Source: UBA3824 sp017541145 (GTDB lineage Bacteria > Bacteroidota > Bacteroidia > Bacteroidales > UBA3824). Taken from it: 38,556 bases of DNA. The DNA is taken from contig CAMVLO010000044.1 of NCBI GenBank assembly GCA_947168365.1, positions 1 to 38,556 of the forward strand, read 5' to 3'. The notes under the pieces were generated by a model. The model saw only the letters and a list, made by a program, of their open reading frames with translations. It searched no databases and was not told the origin of the DNA. Made by a program: the position numbers and the translations under genes. Shown here one piece after another: positions 17,123 to 25,608 of this stretch (position 1 is its first letter; each line of letters opens with the position of its first letter).

Positions 17123-19204
17123 TCAAATTTTTATTCCGATCAAAATTTGATCATCCAATTGGGCAGTCCGATTACCGTTATAAGTTACCCAATTTTCGAG
17201 ACTTGCGGCAACAGAAGCTTTCTGAACTTCGATTGGCAAATCAGCAATATTACAAAGTAATTCTTCCAAAGCCCGCTGTCCGAATTTAGTAATTCCGTCG
17301 TCACCGCCAAACTGGTCTACCATGCCGTCGGAATACGCATAAAACATGTCTCCGGGCTGAGTATCAATTACATTGTTAACAAAAGTAGCGTTTTCTTTTC
17401 GTATATTGTAACCGATACATAGTTTATCGGGCTTTATTGATAATGCTTCGTTGTTTCTTACTCGAACCATAGGACGTTTTGCGCCGGCATATTGCAATGT
17501 ATTTGCCTCATTGTCAACTACAAAAAAAGCAAGATCAATACCGTCTTCGATATTTCCTTCGCTTTTTGACCACGATTCTACAAATTTTTCTTTTATCAAA
17601 TTCAAGATGTCAGCCGCCGTAAAATTCTGATTTATTGTAGCAAAGACATCATTTATAACAGTGAGTCCGAGCATAGACAAAAGCGCACCCGGCACACCGT
17701 GACCTGTACAATCCGCTGTTATCAAATATTTTCGCTTGCTGTCCTGAGCTGCCCAATAAAAATCGCCCGAAACAATATCGCGAGGTTGCCAAAACAAAAA
17801 ATAATTCGGAAATATCTCGCTCATCATTTCTTCGGACGGAACTGCCGCGTGCTGAATTCTGTAAGCATATCGCAACGAACCGACAAGATTTTCGTTTACT
17901 TTGGTTAAATTGACATTTTGTTGTTCAATAACAGCACTTTGAGCTCTAATTTCTTCGGTCTGTTTCAATGCTTTTTCTGACAATTCCTGAAGTTTTTGAT
18001 TTCGGAATTGAATATCTTCCGTTGCTTTTTTCAGTGATTTGTTGATTTTATTACTATTTGCAAATTGTATAACTTTTATTACAACAATTACAAGCAACAT
18101 CGCAAAAAAAGCTGACAGAGATTTTATTAAAGTTTTGTTCCTGCGATTTTCTTCCTCAAATTCCAAACGAGCCTGTTTCGCTTGTTTTTCGTATAAAGCA
18201 ATTTTGTCTTCGTATTCGGCTTGTGCTTGATTGCGTTCGTATTTAACACACATCTGCGACGAAAAATTCGCATTCATAATTTTACGAAGTTCCTCAAAAT
18301 ATTTAAGTTCGTTTCGATAATCCTTAATTGCATGATAATAAATGTGAGCCGCCGTTGCGTAGAAATAAGCAGCATAAGGATCATTTGCGAAACGATCCAT
18401 CGCACGTTTGGCCTCTCCAAACTGACGGGTTACGCACAAATAATTTACTTTGAAAGCCAAAAAATAAAGTGAAAATGTCTTGCTACCCAGATTTTTTTCC
18501 ACGTCATTACCAAGGTTATACAATTCCGTAGCTTTTTCCAAAAAATGAGCAGCCCTCTTTTCGTCGGAAAATTCCATAGCTTTAAGATAAAGATTTGGAA
18601 CATTAACATAATAATTTAAAATCGAATTACTCTGTTTTACACGGTCGTAAATTGATTCGCACTTTGCAATGGCTTCCAACAAACTTGTAGTATCATTTTT
18701 TGTTTCATAAAGTTCACTTTTTACAAGAGCGATGTAAAACTCGGCAGAAATTACATTTTCTACATTCAAGGACTCTTTGCTGATTTCCAAGAATTTATTA
18801 TAATATTCCAACGACAAATCATAAACATTGGTTTCCGCATAAACACTTCCAAGCAAACAATAGATGTCAGCCAAAAGAGCAGTATCTTGAATCTCATGAC
18901 TAATTTGCATGGAACGTTGCAAATAAGTTAAAGCGTCGGAAAGTCGTGTAGAATTAGCAAAAGAACGTGATATTTTAAAAAAAGCATTAGCTAAACAACG
19001 GCGATTTTGTACAGAATCACAAAGACTGATTTCCTGAAAAACACAATTGTTATAATTTTCAATATCGCCGTCACTTTCATAAAAATCTTCCAATTTCTGA
19101 AGAGTATCCAATCGTTCCTGAATGTTGGCAGACACCACTTCCTGAGCATCTACAAACATCGGTAATTGAATAAAAATCAATAATATAGTGACAAATCTCC
19201 TCAT
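17123..19204 (-). CDS. TPR-containing membrane PP2C/SpoIIE-type phosphatase
   Basis: The 693-aa product starts with a signal peptide (about 1-20, ending VDAQ). A periplasmic helical TPR region follows (about 30-330, with LADIYCLLGSVYAETNVYDL). Then come one membrane helix (about 360-381), a cytoplasmic coiled coil (about 385-445) and a C-terminal SpoIIE/PP2C domain (about 465-693). The domain has FWQPRDIVSGDFYWA, ITADCTGHGVPGALLSMLG, and DMFYAYSDGMVDQFGG, which carry the metal-binding Asp residues. This is a widespread Bacteroidetes sensor architecture in which an envelope signal controls dephosphorylation of a cytoplasmic partner, often an anti-sigma antagonist. No partner gene is adjacent. 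Confidence 0.9.
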   Translation of the reverse strand: MRRFVTILLIFIQLPMFVDAQEVVSANIQERLDTLQKLEDFYESDGDIENYNNCVFQEISLCDSVQNRRCLANAFFKISRSFANSTRLSDALTYLQRSMQISHEIQDTALLADIYCLLGSVYAETNVYDLSLEYYNKFLEISKESLNVENVISAEFYIALVKSELYETKNDTTSLLEAIAKCESIYDRVKQSNSILNYYVNVPNLYLKAMEFSDEKRAAHFLEKATELYNLGNDVEKNLGSKTFSLYFLAFKVNYLCVTRQFGEAKRAMDRFANDPYAAYFYATAAHIYYHAIKDYRNELKYFEELRKIMNANFSSQMCVKYERNQAQAEYEDKIALYEKQAKQARLEFEEENRRNKTLIKSLSAFFAMLLVIVVIKVIQFANSNKINKSLKKATEDIQFRNQKLQELSEKALKQTEEIRAQSAVIEQQNVNLTKVNENLVGSLRYAYRIQHAAVPSEEMMSEIFPNYFLFWQPRDIVSGDFYWAAQDSKRKYLITADCTGHGVPGALLSMLGLTVINDVFATINQNFTAADILNLIKEKFVESWSKSEGNIEDGIDLAFFVVDNEANTLQYAGAKRPMVRVRNNEALSIKPDKLCIGYNIRKENATFVNNVIDTQPGDMFYAYSDGMVDQFGGDDGITKFGQRALEELLCNIADLPIEVQKASVAASLENWVTYNGNRTAQLDDQILIGIKI

Positions 19205-19284
19205 TATTTATTTACTGTTATTTTCCATAAAAAGTGTTTCCCGTAATCTGAAAACACAAATTTCATTCCATAGATTTTTTTATA

Positions 19285-19292
19285 TAACTTTG
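19285..19292 (+). promoter_or_regulatory. -7 box of the 54-aa membrane protein gene
   Basis: TAACTTTG matches TAnnTTTG exactly, 34 bases before ATG 19327. No TTTG is present 19-20 bp upstream. It supports the short downstream frame as a real gene. Confidence 0.45.
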
Positions 19293-19326
19293 TACTCTCA
19301 ATAAAAAAGTTAAATACCAAAAAATC

Positions 19327-19491
19327 ATGTTCAACACAAAATCAATAGGCTGGATACTTGTGCTTGTCGGCATAGTAACATGGGCCATTTCTTACGTCAT
19401 CCGCAGAAAAAATTATCAAGCAGGAACCAAACTTGCATGGATAGCATGTGCAATACTTGTAATAGCCGGTATTTTGATTTTTACATTCTAA
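19327..19491 (+). CDS. 54-aa two-helix membrane protein
   Basis: ATG 19327 opens a short frame encoding MFNTKSIGWILVLVGIVTWA then a positively charged turn (VIRRKNYQAGTK) and a second hydrophobic helix ending at TAA 19489-19491. The two hydrophobic helices with a basic loop follow the positive-inside pattern of small inner-membrane proteins. It lies alone on the plus strand between two minus-strand genes, with a perfect -7 box in front. The function is unknown. Confidence 0.6.
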   Translation: MFNTKSIGWILVLVGIVTWAISYVIRRKNYQAGTKLAWIACAILVIAGILIFTF

Positions 19492-19502
19492 CCGGCTGAT
19501 TA

Positions 19503-20264
19503 TCAATGTTTAGTTTCACGCCAATCCCAGCATTCTTTGCAGATTGATTTTTCCATTTTACGCTCAATTTTGTTGGGCAAACGGTAAAAGAAATCCAAAC
19601 CTGTTATTTTTTCTACCTCGTTGACAGTCATTGCTTTTGAACTGAGTTTGGCGTTGCTGTCCTCATTTGGCAACACAAAACCGACAGCATAATATTCACC
19701 ATCTTTTCCGATTCGCATTATCACTTTGTAAAAATACTCAGGAACCGAAATTTTGTGAACTCCGATTGTTGACAATTCCTGTTTTTTGAGAACCGGACCG
19801 CAAACTATAAAAACCGAATCGTATTCCACAGCCCACTTACGACACAGATTTTCAAGCCGTTTCCAAATTCCACGGTTGAATTTCGGATTCTGCGGACTGA
19901 TATTGCTGAAATAAAACGATTCTTGCATCGCTTTTTCCGAAAATTCCAAATCTCCGGCAGGAACCAAATGTCCTCTATCATAACCTGTTGAATAATAATC
20001 TGATTGGTCGGCAGAATTTTCTACATTCGGATCCGGCTCAAATACACATTTGAATCTGTCAAAAGTTCCGTGAGTTTCTTGCGCTGTTAAAACCCACGCC
20101 ACCCATTGAGCAAGCCGATATTGTTCGTTGTAACAAAGGGTATATCCTTCGCGAACCAAAATTTTGTCATGTTTTGAAACTTGAGGAATTTGAAGTTCGC
20201 TACGTTGCGCTGTAAGTTGTAAACAATAAATTATCAACAAAATAACGAACAAAAACTTTTTCAT
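19503..20264 (-). CDS. exported DNA/RNA non-specific endonuclease (beta-beta-alpha-metal type)
   Basis: The 253-aa product has a signal peptide (residues 1-20, ending LTAQ). Its NUC domain carries the diagnostic YDRGHLVPAG (Asp96-Arg97-Gly98-His99, His99 the general base) and NISPQNPKFNRGIW (121-134), where Asn130 is the expected Mg ligand. Enzymes of this family degrade both DNA and RNA outside the cytoplasm. Export fits a role in nutrient scavenging or in removing extracellular DNA. The gene is preceded by a -7 box at 20331-20338, and its stop lies 11 bp from the stop of the converging small membrane protein gene. Confidence 0.92.
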   Translation of the reverse strand: MKKFLFVILLIIYCLQLTAQRSELQIPQVSKHDKILVREGYTLCYNEQYRLAQWVAWVLTAQETHGTFDRFKCVFEPDPNVENSADQSDYYSTGYDRGHLVPAGDLEFSEKAMQESFYFSNISPQNPKFNRGIWKRLENLCRKWAVEYDSVFIVCGPVLKKQELSTIGVHKISVPEYFYKVIMRIGKDGEYYAVGFVLPNEDSNAKLSSKAMTVNEVEKITGLDFFYRLPNKIERKMEKSICKECWDWRETKH

Positions 20265-20330
20265 TTCAGTAGATATTTATTTAGAAGTTTCAATTTGCAA
20301 ATCTCTCAAATGTTCCAAAAAATCTGTTTG

Positions 20331-20364
20331 CAAAGATAATAAAATTGTTGATTATAACATCAAA
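20331..20364 (-). promoter_or_regulatory. candidate promoter of the secreted endonuclease gene
   Basis: On the minus strand TATCTTTG (20331-20338) matches the -7 consensus exactly. TTTG at 20361-20364 is 22 bp upstream, slightly farther than usual. Confidence 0.45.
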
Positions 20365-20420
20365 AATTTCAATTCAAGATAAAAAAAAACAAAAGATGTT
20401 TGCGAAATAATTTTACGAAT

Positions 20421-20460
20421 ACAAAAAATCCATCGTCCGGCAACGCCAAACGACGGATCT
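20421..20460 (-). terminator. Rho-independent terminator of the lipoprotein gene
   Basis: Read on the minus strand, ATCCGTCGT and ACGATGGAT pair (one G-U) around a 13-base loop and are followed by TTTTTTG. It lies about 50 bases after the stop at 20511. Confidence 0.7.
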
Positions 20461-20510
20461 TACAAAAAAATAAAAAAAAAATGAAATATTTTTTTCACAA
20501 AATCAATTTT

Positions 20511-21482
20511 CTACAATGCTTCAGCAATTTTCTTTCTGAGAGTTTCCACTGCTTTGCAAATCTGAATCATCTGTTCGTCTGCTACAGTAATTACAGTGTG
20601 CGCACCCTGAGTAGTAACTTGCTGACCGTTAACTTCTTCCACAACATCGTCGCCGTCAATAGTTTCGATTACAACAGGTTCGTAAGCCTTAGCTAACTCT
20701 TTGAAAGCCGAAACTAATTTTACGTAGTTGACATCGTTGCCCATGTAGTGAATCAAAATTGCCATCAAATCGTCAAGGATATATTTTTGACTTGCAATAT
20801 GATCTTTCATTCTCTTGTTCTCTTTTTCCAAATAAACTTTGGATGCGAGATACAACGATTCTGTCCAAACACCGGTAACCATCAAGGCACTGACATTTGT
20901 TCTGTCGTTTGCTCTAAGATATTCATCCATTTGGAAATAACTCATTGTAGAAAGAATCAACAAAGAGTCGAGATTGTTGTTGTTGGTAGCTACACGTTTC
21001 AATGTAGAAAAATCGAAAAACTGTCCCAATTTAAGAGCCTCGGTAAGTTTACGAATAGTTACCAAATACTCCAAAACATCTCCGGTTTGGTCGTAAACGT
21101 TCAGATAACCAAGATCTGCACAATAAACACCAAGACCTAAAGATTTTTTGTAAATTGTCTCAAAGTTATCAGCTACTTGGGTATTAAACAAGTAGTTGTG
21201 ATCATACTTTACTTTGGAATCCTTAATGATAGCTGACACTTCTACCGGCGATGGGAAAGAACCAATCAAGTCTCCGAAGTTGTCAACTTTCATTGTATCG
21301 TATTTAGCAATAAAATCTTTTGTAAGGCCGTAAGCCTCAAAATCTACGTTAACAGTGATTTCCTGACCAACAACGGGTTCATTGTTACCTTGACCGCTGT
21401 TACCTGAACCTCCGCAATTTGTTAACAATAATGCTGATAGTAAAATAATGCTAAGAGCTATGTAAGAATGATTACTGTTCAT
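20511..21482 (-). CDS. lipoprotein, function unknown
   Basis: The 323-aa product has a lipoprotein signal with lipobox LLTNC (Cys23), then a flexible Gly/Ser/Asn linker (GGSGNSGQGNN). The mature part is mostly helical. It contains SFPSPVEVSAIIKDS near the start and GVYCADLGYLNVYDQ (about residue 115). The neutral residues after the Cys do not resemble the acidic surface-export signal described in some Bacteroidetes, which suggests the periplasmic face of a membrane. It has its own promoter (21521-21551) and terminator (20421-20460). I recognise it only as a common Bacteroidetes lipoprotein type. Confidence 0.82.
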   Translation of the reverse strand: MNSNHSYIALSIILLSALLLTNCGGSGNSGQGNNEPVVGQEITVNVDFEAYGLTKDFIAKYDTMKVDNFGDLIGSFPSPVEVSAIIKDSKVKYDHNYLFNTQVADNFETIYKKSLGLGVYCADLGYLNVYDQTGDVLEYLVTIRKLTEALKLGQFFDFSTLKRVATNNNNLDSLLILSTMSYFQMDEYLRANDRTNVSALMVTGVWTESLYLASKVYLEKENKRMKDHIASQKYILDDLMAILIHYMGNDVNYVKLVSAFKELAKAYEPVVIETIDGDDVVEEVNGQQVTTQGAHTVITVADEQMIQICKAVETLRKKIAEAL

Positions 21483-21520
21483 ATTAGTTTAAGTAATGAT
21501 TAGTTGTTCTTAATAATCTG

Positions 21521-21551
21521 CAAAGATATTATTAAATTGCGAATTTTCAAC
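21521..21551 (-). promoter_or_regulatory. promoter of the lipoprotein gene
   Basis: On the minus strand GTTG (21548-21551, one mismatch to TTTG), a 19-bp spacer and a perfect TATCTTTG (21521-21528), about 40 bases before ATG 21482. Confidence 0.55.
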
Positions 21552-21646
21552 TTTTTTTTATTAATTTTTTTTAATATTCCTGTATTTCGTAATTTTTAAA
21601 GGCTTATTATCGGATTTACAGTGTGTTTTCATTACTGAAAATTAAC

Positions 21647-22831
21647 TTAATAAGCGATTGGACCCGAACCCAAAAGTTCTGCACCATCGTACCAAGCTGC
21701 GAATTGCCCCGGTGTAATACTTTTTTGCGCAATATCAAACAAAATATACAATCCTTCGTCTTCACGGATTAATTCTGCATCCTGAAGTGGCTGACGATAA
21801 CGGATTCTTACTTTGTATCGACGGCGTTCTCCTACTTTTAATGCTAAATCTGGACGAACATCATGAATTTCATCCGCATTGATAAACAAGGCTTTACGAT
21901 ACAATCCCGGATGATCGTCACCCATACCGATATATATTGTATTTGTATTGATATCTGTAGCCAAAACATAAACCGGCTTGTCGTGACCTCCGATATTCAA
22001 ACCTTTGCGCTGACCTATTGTATAATACTGAGCTCCAATATGTTTACCGATTATAAATCCGTCGTCTTCGGTGTATACGTAAGGTTTTGAAAGCGCACGA
22101 TAATCGTTGGGATCATCATGACGGCGGCGATACACAAATGCATCGTCGGTCATTTCTACAATATTACCTTCTTTTGATTTTAATTTCTGTTGCAAAAATA
22201 CCGGCAAATCCACCTTTCCAACAAAACAAATACCCTGAGAGTCTTTGCGTTTGGCACATGCAAGATTAATTTCGGCAGCAATTCGTCTTACTTCGGGTTT
22301 TATGATGTCACCAACAGGAAAAAGTACATTTTTCAATTGTGCTTGACTCATTTGACACAAGAAATAACTTTGGTCTTTGTTGGGATCGTCACCCGCAAGA
22401 AGTCGCGAATATTCTTTGCCGTCAGCACCGGTTACAGTATCACGTTTACAGTAATGACCTGTTGCAACATAATCAGCACCAAGCTCTTGCGCATAACGGT
22501 TGAAAATTTCAAATTTGATTTCACGATTGCAAAGTACATCAGGATTCGGTGTACGTCCGCGCTCATATTCATTGAACATATAGTCAACAACATGCGACAT
22601 ATATCTCTCACTGGAATCCACTACATGCAAAGGAATATCCAACTGTTTAGCCACCATACGAGCCACCATCTGGTCTTCCTCCCAAGTACAATCGCCTGAA
22701 AGTGTGACAGATGAGTTTTTCCAATTTATCATAAACAGCGCGTGAACCTCGTAACCCTGCTTTTTTAGTAAGTAAGCCGCTACTGCACTATCCACACCGC
22801 CGGAAAGTCCTATTACTACTTTTTTTGTCAT
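21647..22831 (-). CDS. mnmA: tRNA-specific 2-thiouridylase MnmA
   Basis: The 394-aa product has the PP-loop SGGVDS (residues 10-15) that binds ATP, the catalytic Cys101 in NPDVLCNREIKF and the second Cys202 in SQGICFVGK. It also has the central HYCKRD and NKDQSYFL blocks and the C-terminal barrel (YYTIGQRKGLNIGG). MnmA adenylates U34 of tRNA-Lys, -Glu and -Gln and transfers sulfur to it. Two short insertions make it slightly longer than the usual 360-380 residues. Its start overlaps the stop of the preceding comB-like gene by four bases, so translation is coupled and it is the third gene of the FKBP-comB-mnmA operon. Confidence 0.95.
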   Translation of the reverse strand: MTKKVVIGLSGGVDSAVAAYLLKKQGYEVHALFMINWKNSSVTLSGDCTWEEDQMVARMVAKQLDIPLHVVDSSERYMSHVVDYMFNEYERGRTPNPDVLCNREIKFEIFNRYAQELGADYVATGHYCKRDTVTGADGKEYSRLLAGDDPNKDQSYFLCQMSQAQLKNVLFPVGDIIKPEVRRIAAEINLACAKRKDSQGICFVGKVDLPVFLQQKLKSKEGNIVEMTDDAFVYRRRHDDPNDYRALSKPYVYTEDDGFIIGKHIGAQYYTIGQRKGLNIGGHDKPVYVLATDINTNTIYIGMGDDHPGLYRKALFINADEIHDVRPDLALKVGERRRYKVRIRYRQPLQDAELIREDEGLYILFDIAQKSITPGQFAAWYDGAELLGSGPIAY

Positions 22832-23556
22832 CTTTTAATCTCAAATTTAAATGCATCAGTTTCTTCAGGAACAATGTCAAACAAATCGTTCTGAAAAACA
22901 AAATCAAAATCTTTGGCATAAGCCGGAAAATTGTTGTAATGATTCAAAGCCGACGGAGCGTGACTAAGAACATAGGATCTGATATCCGCTTTTGCCGAAT
23001 GATAAATCTCGATTGCCAAAGCTACAGAATCGTCAGTGTAAGAAAAATTACCTGTATTAAGCAGATTTTCTGCAACTTTACCGGCAAAAATAATATCTTC
23101 GCAACATGGTTTTCTACGGCGACCGCTACAAAGCAATGCCACCGATTTGCCATCTTCTATCAAACGTTTGCAAAGTGCAGATGTATTCAAAAACGCTCCT
23201 GCAAGTATAGTTTCGTAATCGTAAATTATTGATCTTGCATAAGTTCCGTTTGTAGTAACAAATGCAAGCTGTTTGCCTGAAACATTTTCCTCAGACATCG
23301 AAATCGGAGAATTATTGAAATCAAACCCTTCCAAATCTTCTCCGTTGAATTCTCCGGCAATGATATAACCTTTTTCACGCTTTAGTTTAAGCGGCGTATC
23401 CTCGTCGTGATATGCTTCCACAGAAATTGCACCGTTGGCAAGTGCAGTAATCAATGTAGAAGTAAACCTCGCAACATCGATAAGCACCACGGTACTACAC
23501 CGCTGATGAAATCGGTACAAATCAGGAGCAAATACTATCTCAATGTTTTGAGCCAT
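22828..23556 (-). CDS. comB: 2-phosphosulfolactate phosphatase family protein (ComB-like)
   Basis: The 242-aa product matches the ComB fold family: VVLIDVARFTSTLITALANGA (residues 23-43) holds the Asp-x-x-Arg motif. AFVTTNGTYA and ALLCSGRRRKPCCEDIIFAG carry the further conserved Thr-Thr-Asn-Gly and Cys-x-Gly blocks. ComB removes phosphate from 2-phosphosulfolactate, a step of coenzyme M synthesis in archaea. In Bacteroidetes its role is less clear and may belong to sulfonate metabolism such as sulfonolipid precursors. It is cytoplasmic. It overlaps the FKBP gene by 17 bases at its start and mnmA by four at its end. Confidence 0.85.
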   Translation of the reverse strand: MAQNIEIVFAPDLYRFHQRCSTVVLIDVARFTSTLITALANGAISVEAYHDEDTPLKLKREKGYIIAGEFNGEDLEGFDFNNSPISMSEENVSGKQLAFVTTNGTYARSIIYDYETILAGAFLNTSALCKRLIEDGKSVALLCSGRRRKPCCEDIIFAGKVAENLLNTGNFSYTDDSVALAIEIYHSAKADIRSYVLSHAPSALNHYNNFPAYAKDFDFVFQNDLFDIVPEETDAFKFEIKR

Positions 23557-24034
23557 AGGTTTTTATTTCACAAAGTTCTACTTCAAACAACAAATTTGCG
23601 TAAGTTTCGCCGTTGATTTCTTTTGAACCGTAAGCATACGGCGAGGGGATATAAAATCTGGAAATACCACCAACTTTCATTGTTGTAAGTCCAATCTGAA
23701 GTCCGGTAATAATCTCACCCTCAGAATTAGGAATTGTAGCAGGCAATGTACAAGTAAAAGCTTTGTTAGTTGATTTATCAATAACAACTGTAGTATCAGA
23801 AATTGACCATAAAGTATATTTAAAAGCCACAATATCACCGGCTTCGCACTGATCTCCGGTACCTTCTTTCAAAACTTCGTAATAGATATTTTGATATTTT
23901 TCTGCACTAATATGGTTAGTACTAAGGAATGATTTTATATCATCCAAGTCTTCATCTAATTGAGATTCTTCGCTGCATGAAAACAATGCAACAGTCATAA
24001 ACGCTGCTAAAACTAAAAAGTGTTTGAATTTCAT
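23540..24034 (-). CDS. FKBP-type peptidyl-prolyl isomerase lipoprotein
   Basis: The 164-aa product has a lipoprotein signal with lipobox LFSC (Cys20), followed by an acidic linker (SEESQLDEDLDD). An FKBP domain spans about residues 50-160: YYEVLKEGTGDQCEAGDIVA, the middle GLQIGLTTMKVGG and FYIPSPYAYGSKEI, which form the usual proline-binding pocket. Such proteins assist folding of exported proteins at the outer membrane. It is the first gene of the three-gene operon, with a -7 box at 24051-24058 just upstream. The acidic residues after the lipidated Cys are compatible with surface exposure, but this is inference. Confidence 0.88.
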   Translation of the reverse strand: MKFKHFLVLAAFMTVALFSCSEESQLDEDLDDIKSFLSTNHISAEKYQNIYYEVLKEGTGDQCEAGDIVAFKYTLWSISDTTVVIDKSTNKAFTCTLPATIPNSEGEIITGLQIGLTTMKVGGISRFYIPSPYAYGSKEINGETYANLLFEVELCEIKTYGSKH

Positions 24035-24050
24035 AACTAAATATTTTCCG

Positions 24051-24058
24051 CAAATATA
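24051..24058 (-). promoter_or_regulatory. -7 box of the FKBP-comB-mnmA operon
   Basis: TATATTTG on the minus strand matches TAnnTTTG exactly, 17 bases before ATG 24034. No clear -33 TTTG is seen. Confidence 0.45.
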
Positions 24059-24116
24059 GAGATTTTTTTTCTAACCGCACGAATTTTAACACTATTTATA
24101 ACGCCCCTGCAATTTC

Positions 24117-24190
24117 ACGGTATCTCCACCAAAAATGCACATTTCTAAATAACCATGATAACGAGATACCACGGGGTGACGTCTCTACGG
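24117..24190. repeat. inverted-repeat fragment of a dispersed element
   Basis: ACGGTATCTC (24117-24126) faces GAGATACCACGG (24163-24174), followed by GGTGACGTCTCTAC (24175-24188). It is more GC-rich than its surroundings, lies outside genes, and the GTAGAGACGT-type end resembles intergenic repeats that I have seen in several bacterial genomes. Only one copy is in this window. Confidence 0.4.
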
Positions 24191-24607
24191 GAAAAACGCA
24201 ATTTCATATATTGCTGTCCGAAAAAAAGACACACGACTTCCATATAGTCTTTACGATGTATTGTAGGGGTTATTTTTTATACGACAAAACAAAGATTATT
24301 TTGAGTTGCGAGTCGAAAAGATTTCGGTTAACATCATTCCATTCTTTTCGGGATTGTAAATCAGTTTGTACATATCGATATAATACATCAGCATATTTCT
24401 AATTTGCTGTCATACGTTGCTGCGGATGTGAATTGTATTGCGTATGAAGTGTGTTCCTTGTTTTACGTTCACTTCTGATTTTTTTATAAAATTTATAGCC
24501 TATGCAAACACCGGATGTCTGAAACATTTTGTATCTTTGTCCATGATAATTTTAATTATTAAGCACACCTAAATTATCAAAAAAATGAGGAAGTCAAACG
24601 GCTTTCT

Positions 24608-25420
24608 CTATTTTTTGTCGAAATTTTTCGGTTCTCGGACACTATTAGAATATAATACATTACTAAAAATCTTGAGGTCATTATATTTCCTATATCTGAA
24701 AAACAACACCACAGCCTTATATATCCCGATAGCAACAAAAAAAGCAATCGGCATCTCACCAATCAAACTAAGAATAAAAAAGAAGTCTAAAGTTTGTATC
24801 AGTAATATATTTATTATAATCAATTTCGATTTATTGACTGATATATTTTTGTAAAACAGCCCGATAAAGACTAAAGCCAATAAAACAACAGGCAGGTAGT
24901 TTATCATTATGAATGTACGATTAATTCGCACTGCCAATAAACAAGCACCTATGACAACAAATGATACAATTGTAAAAAATATAGATTTCTTTGGTCTGTA
25001 TATATATAACGGCACAAAAAACACTACCATAAATAAAAAATCAATAACAATGGCTGTTATAATTGGATCTTCTATATAAAAATATAATCTCAACAAATAT
25101 GCACAAATCATAACTAACAAAACCATTGTAAATACCATCAGAAACTTAGTTGATTTGATTAAATGAAAAAAAACAATAATAATTGCAGTAAAAAAAAATT
25201 CACACATGATACATTTCAGTACATATAAAAGCGAAAAACATCCTGCCGAAAAAATAAAAAACGGCAATGAAACAAATAAATCAAATATTATATTATCGTC
25301 TTTTAAATTATTAACAAAACCACACACACCCATACCGATAGAATATAATAATATTATAACACCAGCATCCTTGCTAATGTCGCACATAATTATTTTTAAA
25401 TCTTTATTATTTAACTTCAT
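24608..25420 (-). CDS. multi-pass membrane protein behind cassette D, possible immunity protein
   Basis: The 270-aa product is almost entirely hydrophobic, with about seven or eight membrane helices and short loops (for example AIIIVFFHLIKSTKF and FFVPLYIYRPKKS). No transporter motif is seen. Its ATG overlaps the stop of the small gene before it by four bases, so it is translated together with cassette D genes. The position directly after a polymorphic-toxin-like cassette suggests a protective or partner role. That is inferred from context only, since no family is recognised. Confidence 0.68.
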   Translation of the reverse strand: MKLNNKDLKIIMCDISKDAGVIILLYSIGMGVCGFVNNLKDDNIIFDLFVSLPFFIFSAGCFSLLYVLKCIMCEFFFTAIIIVFFHLIKSTKFLMVFTMVLLVMICAYLLRLYFYIEDPIITAIVIDFLFMVVFFVPLYIYRPKKSIFFTIVSFVVIGACLLAVRINRTFIMINYLPVVLLALVFIGLFYKNISVNKSKLIIINILLIQTLDFFFILSLIGEMPIAFFVAIGIYKAVVLFFRYRKYNDLKIFSNVLYSNSVREPKNFDKK

Positions 25421-25608
25421 TTCTTTTCAATAACAGTAATTTTATAACTTGTTTGTTTACATTCAATCTTAAGTCTATCTATTTTATTGAATGGAGATTT
25501 TTCTTCTCTTTTAGCATTCTTAAAATAAGCATCAAGAAACTCTTTAATCAATCTTGCACTTTTACTATCAAGTAAAGTTATTCGGTTCAGTATGTTCAGA
25601 CCAGTCAT
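25417..25608 (-). CDS. small soluble protein between cassette D and the membrane protein
   Basis: The 63-aa product from ATG 25608 (an upstream in-frame ATG at 25641 would give 74 aa) overlaps the 3' end of the cassette D gene by 41 bases and the next gene by four. It is basic and soluble: SKSARLIKEFLDAYFKNAKR then DRLKIECKQTSYKITV. It could be an independent immunity-like gene or the out-of-frame tail of a longer ancestral toxin domain. The chain of overlaps favours an expressed gene. Confidence 0.5.
   Translation of the reverse strand: MTGLNILNRITLLDSKSARLIKEFLDAYFKNAKREEKSPFNKIDRLKIECKQTSYKITVIEKK

Larger units (their letters stand above)
24035..24607. other. 573-bp gene-free boundary between core genes and the accessory region
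   Basis: No believable gene is present. It contains the FKBP promoter, a dispersed-repeat-like block at 24117-24190, and near the right end an isolated plus-strand -7 box TATCTTTG (24532-24539) that would transcribe antisense into the membrane protein gene at 24608-25420. This is where housekeeping genes end and the repeated protease modules begin. Confidence 0.55.

Noticed and set aside
24585..24854. 89-codon plus-strand frame with an upstream -7 box
   Set aside because: It is antisense to the end of the polytopic membrane gene. Its hydrophobic content is a reflection of that gene, and I keep only the promoter-like box as an observation.
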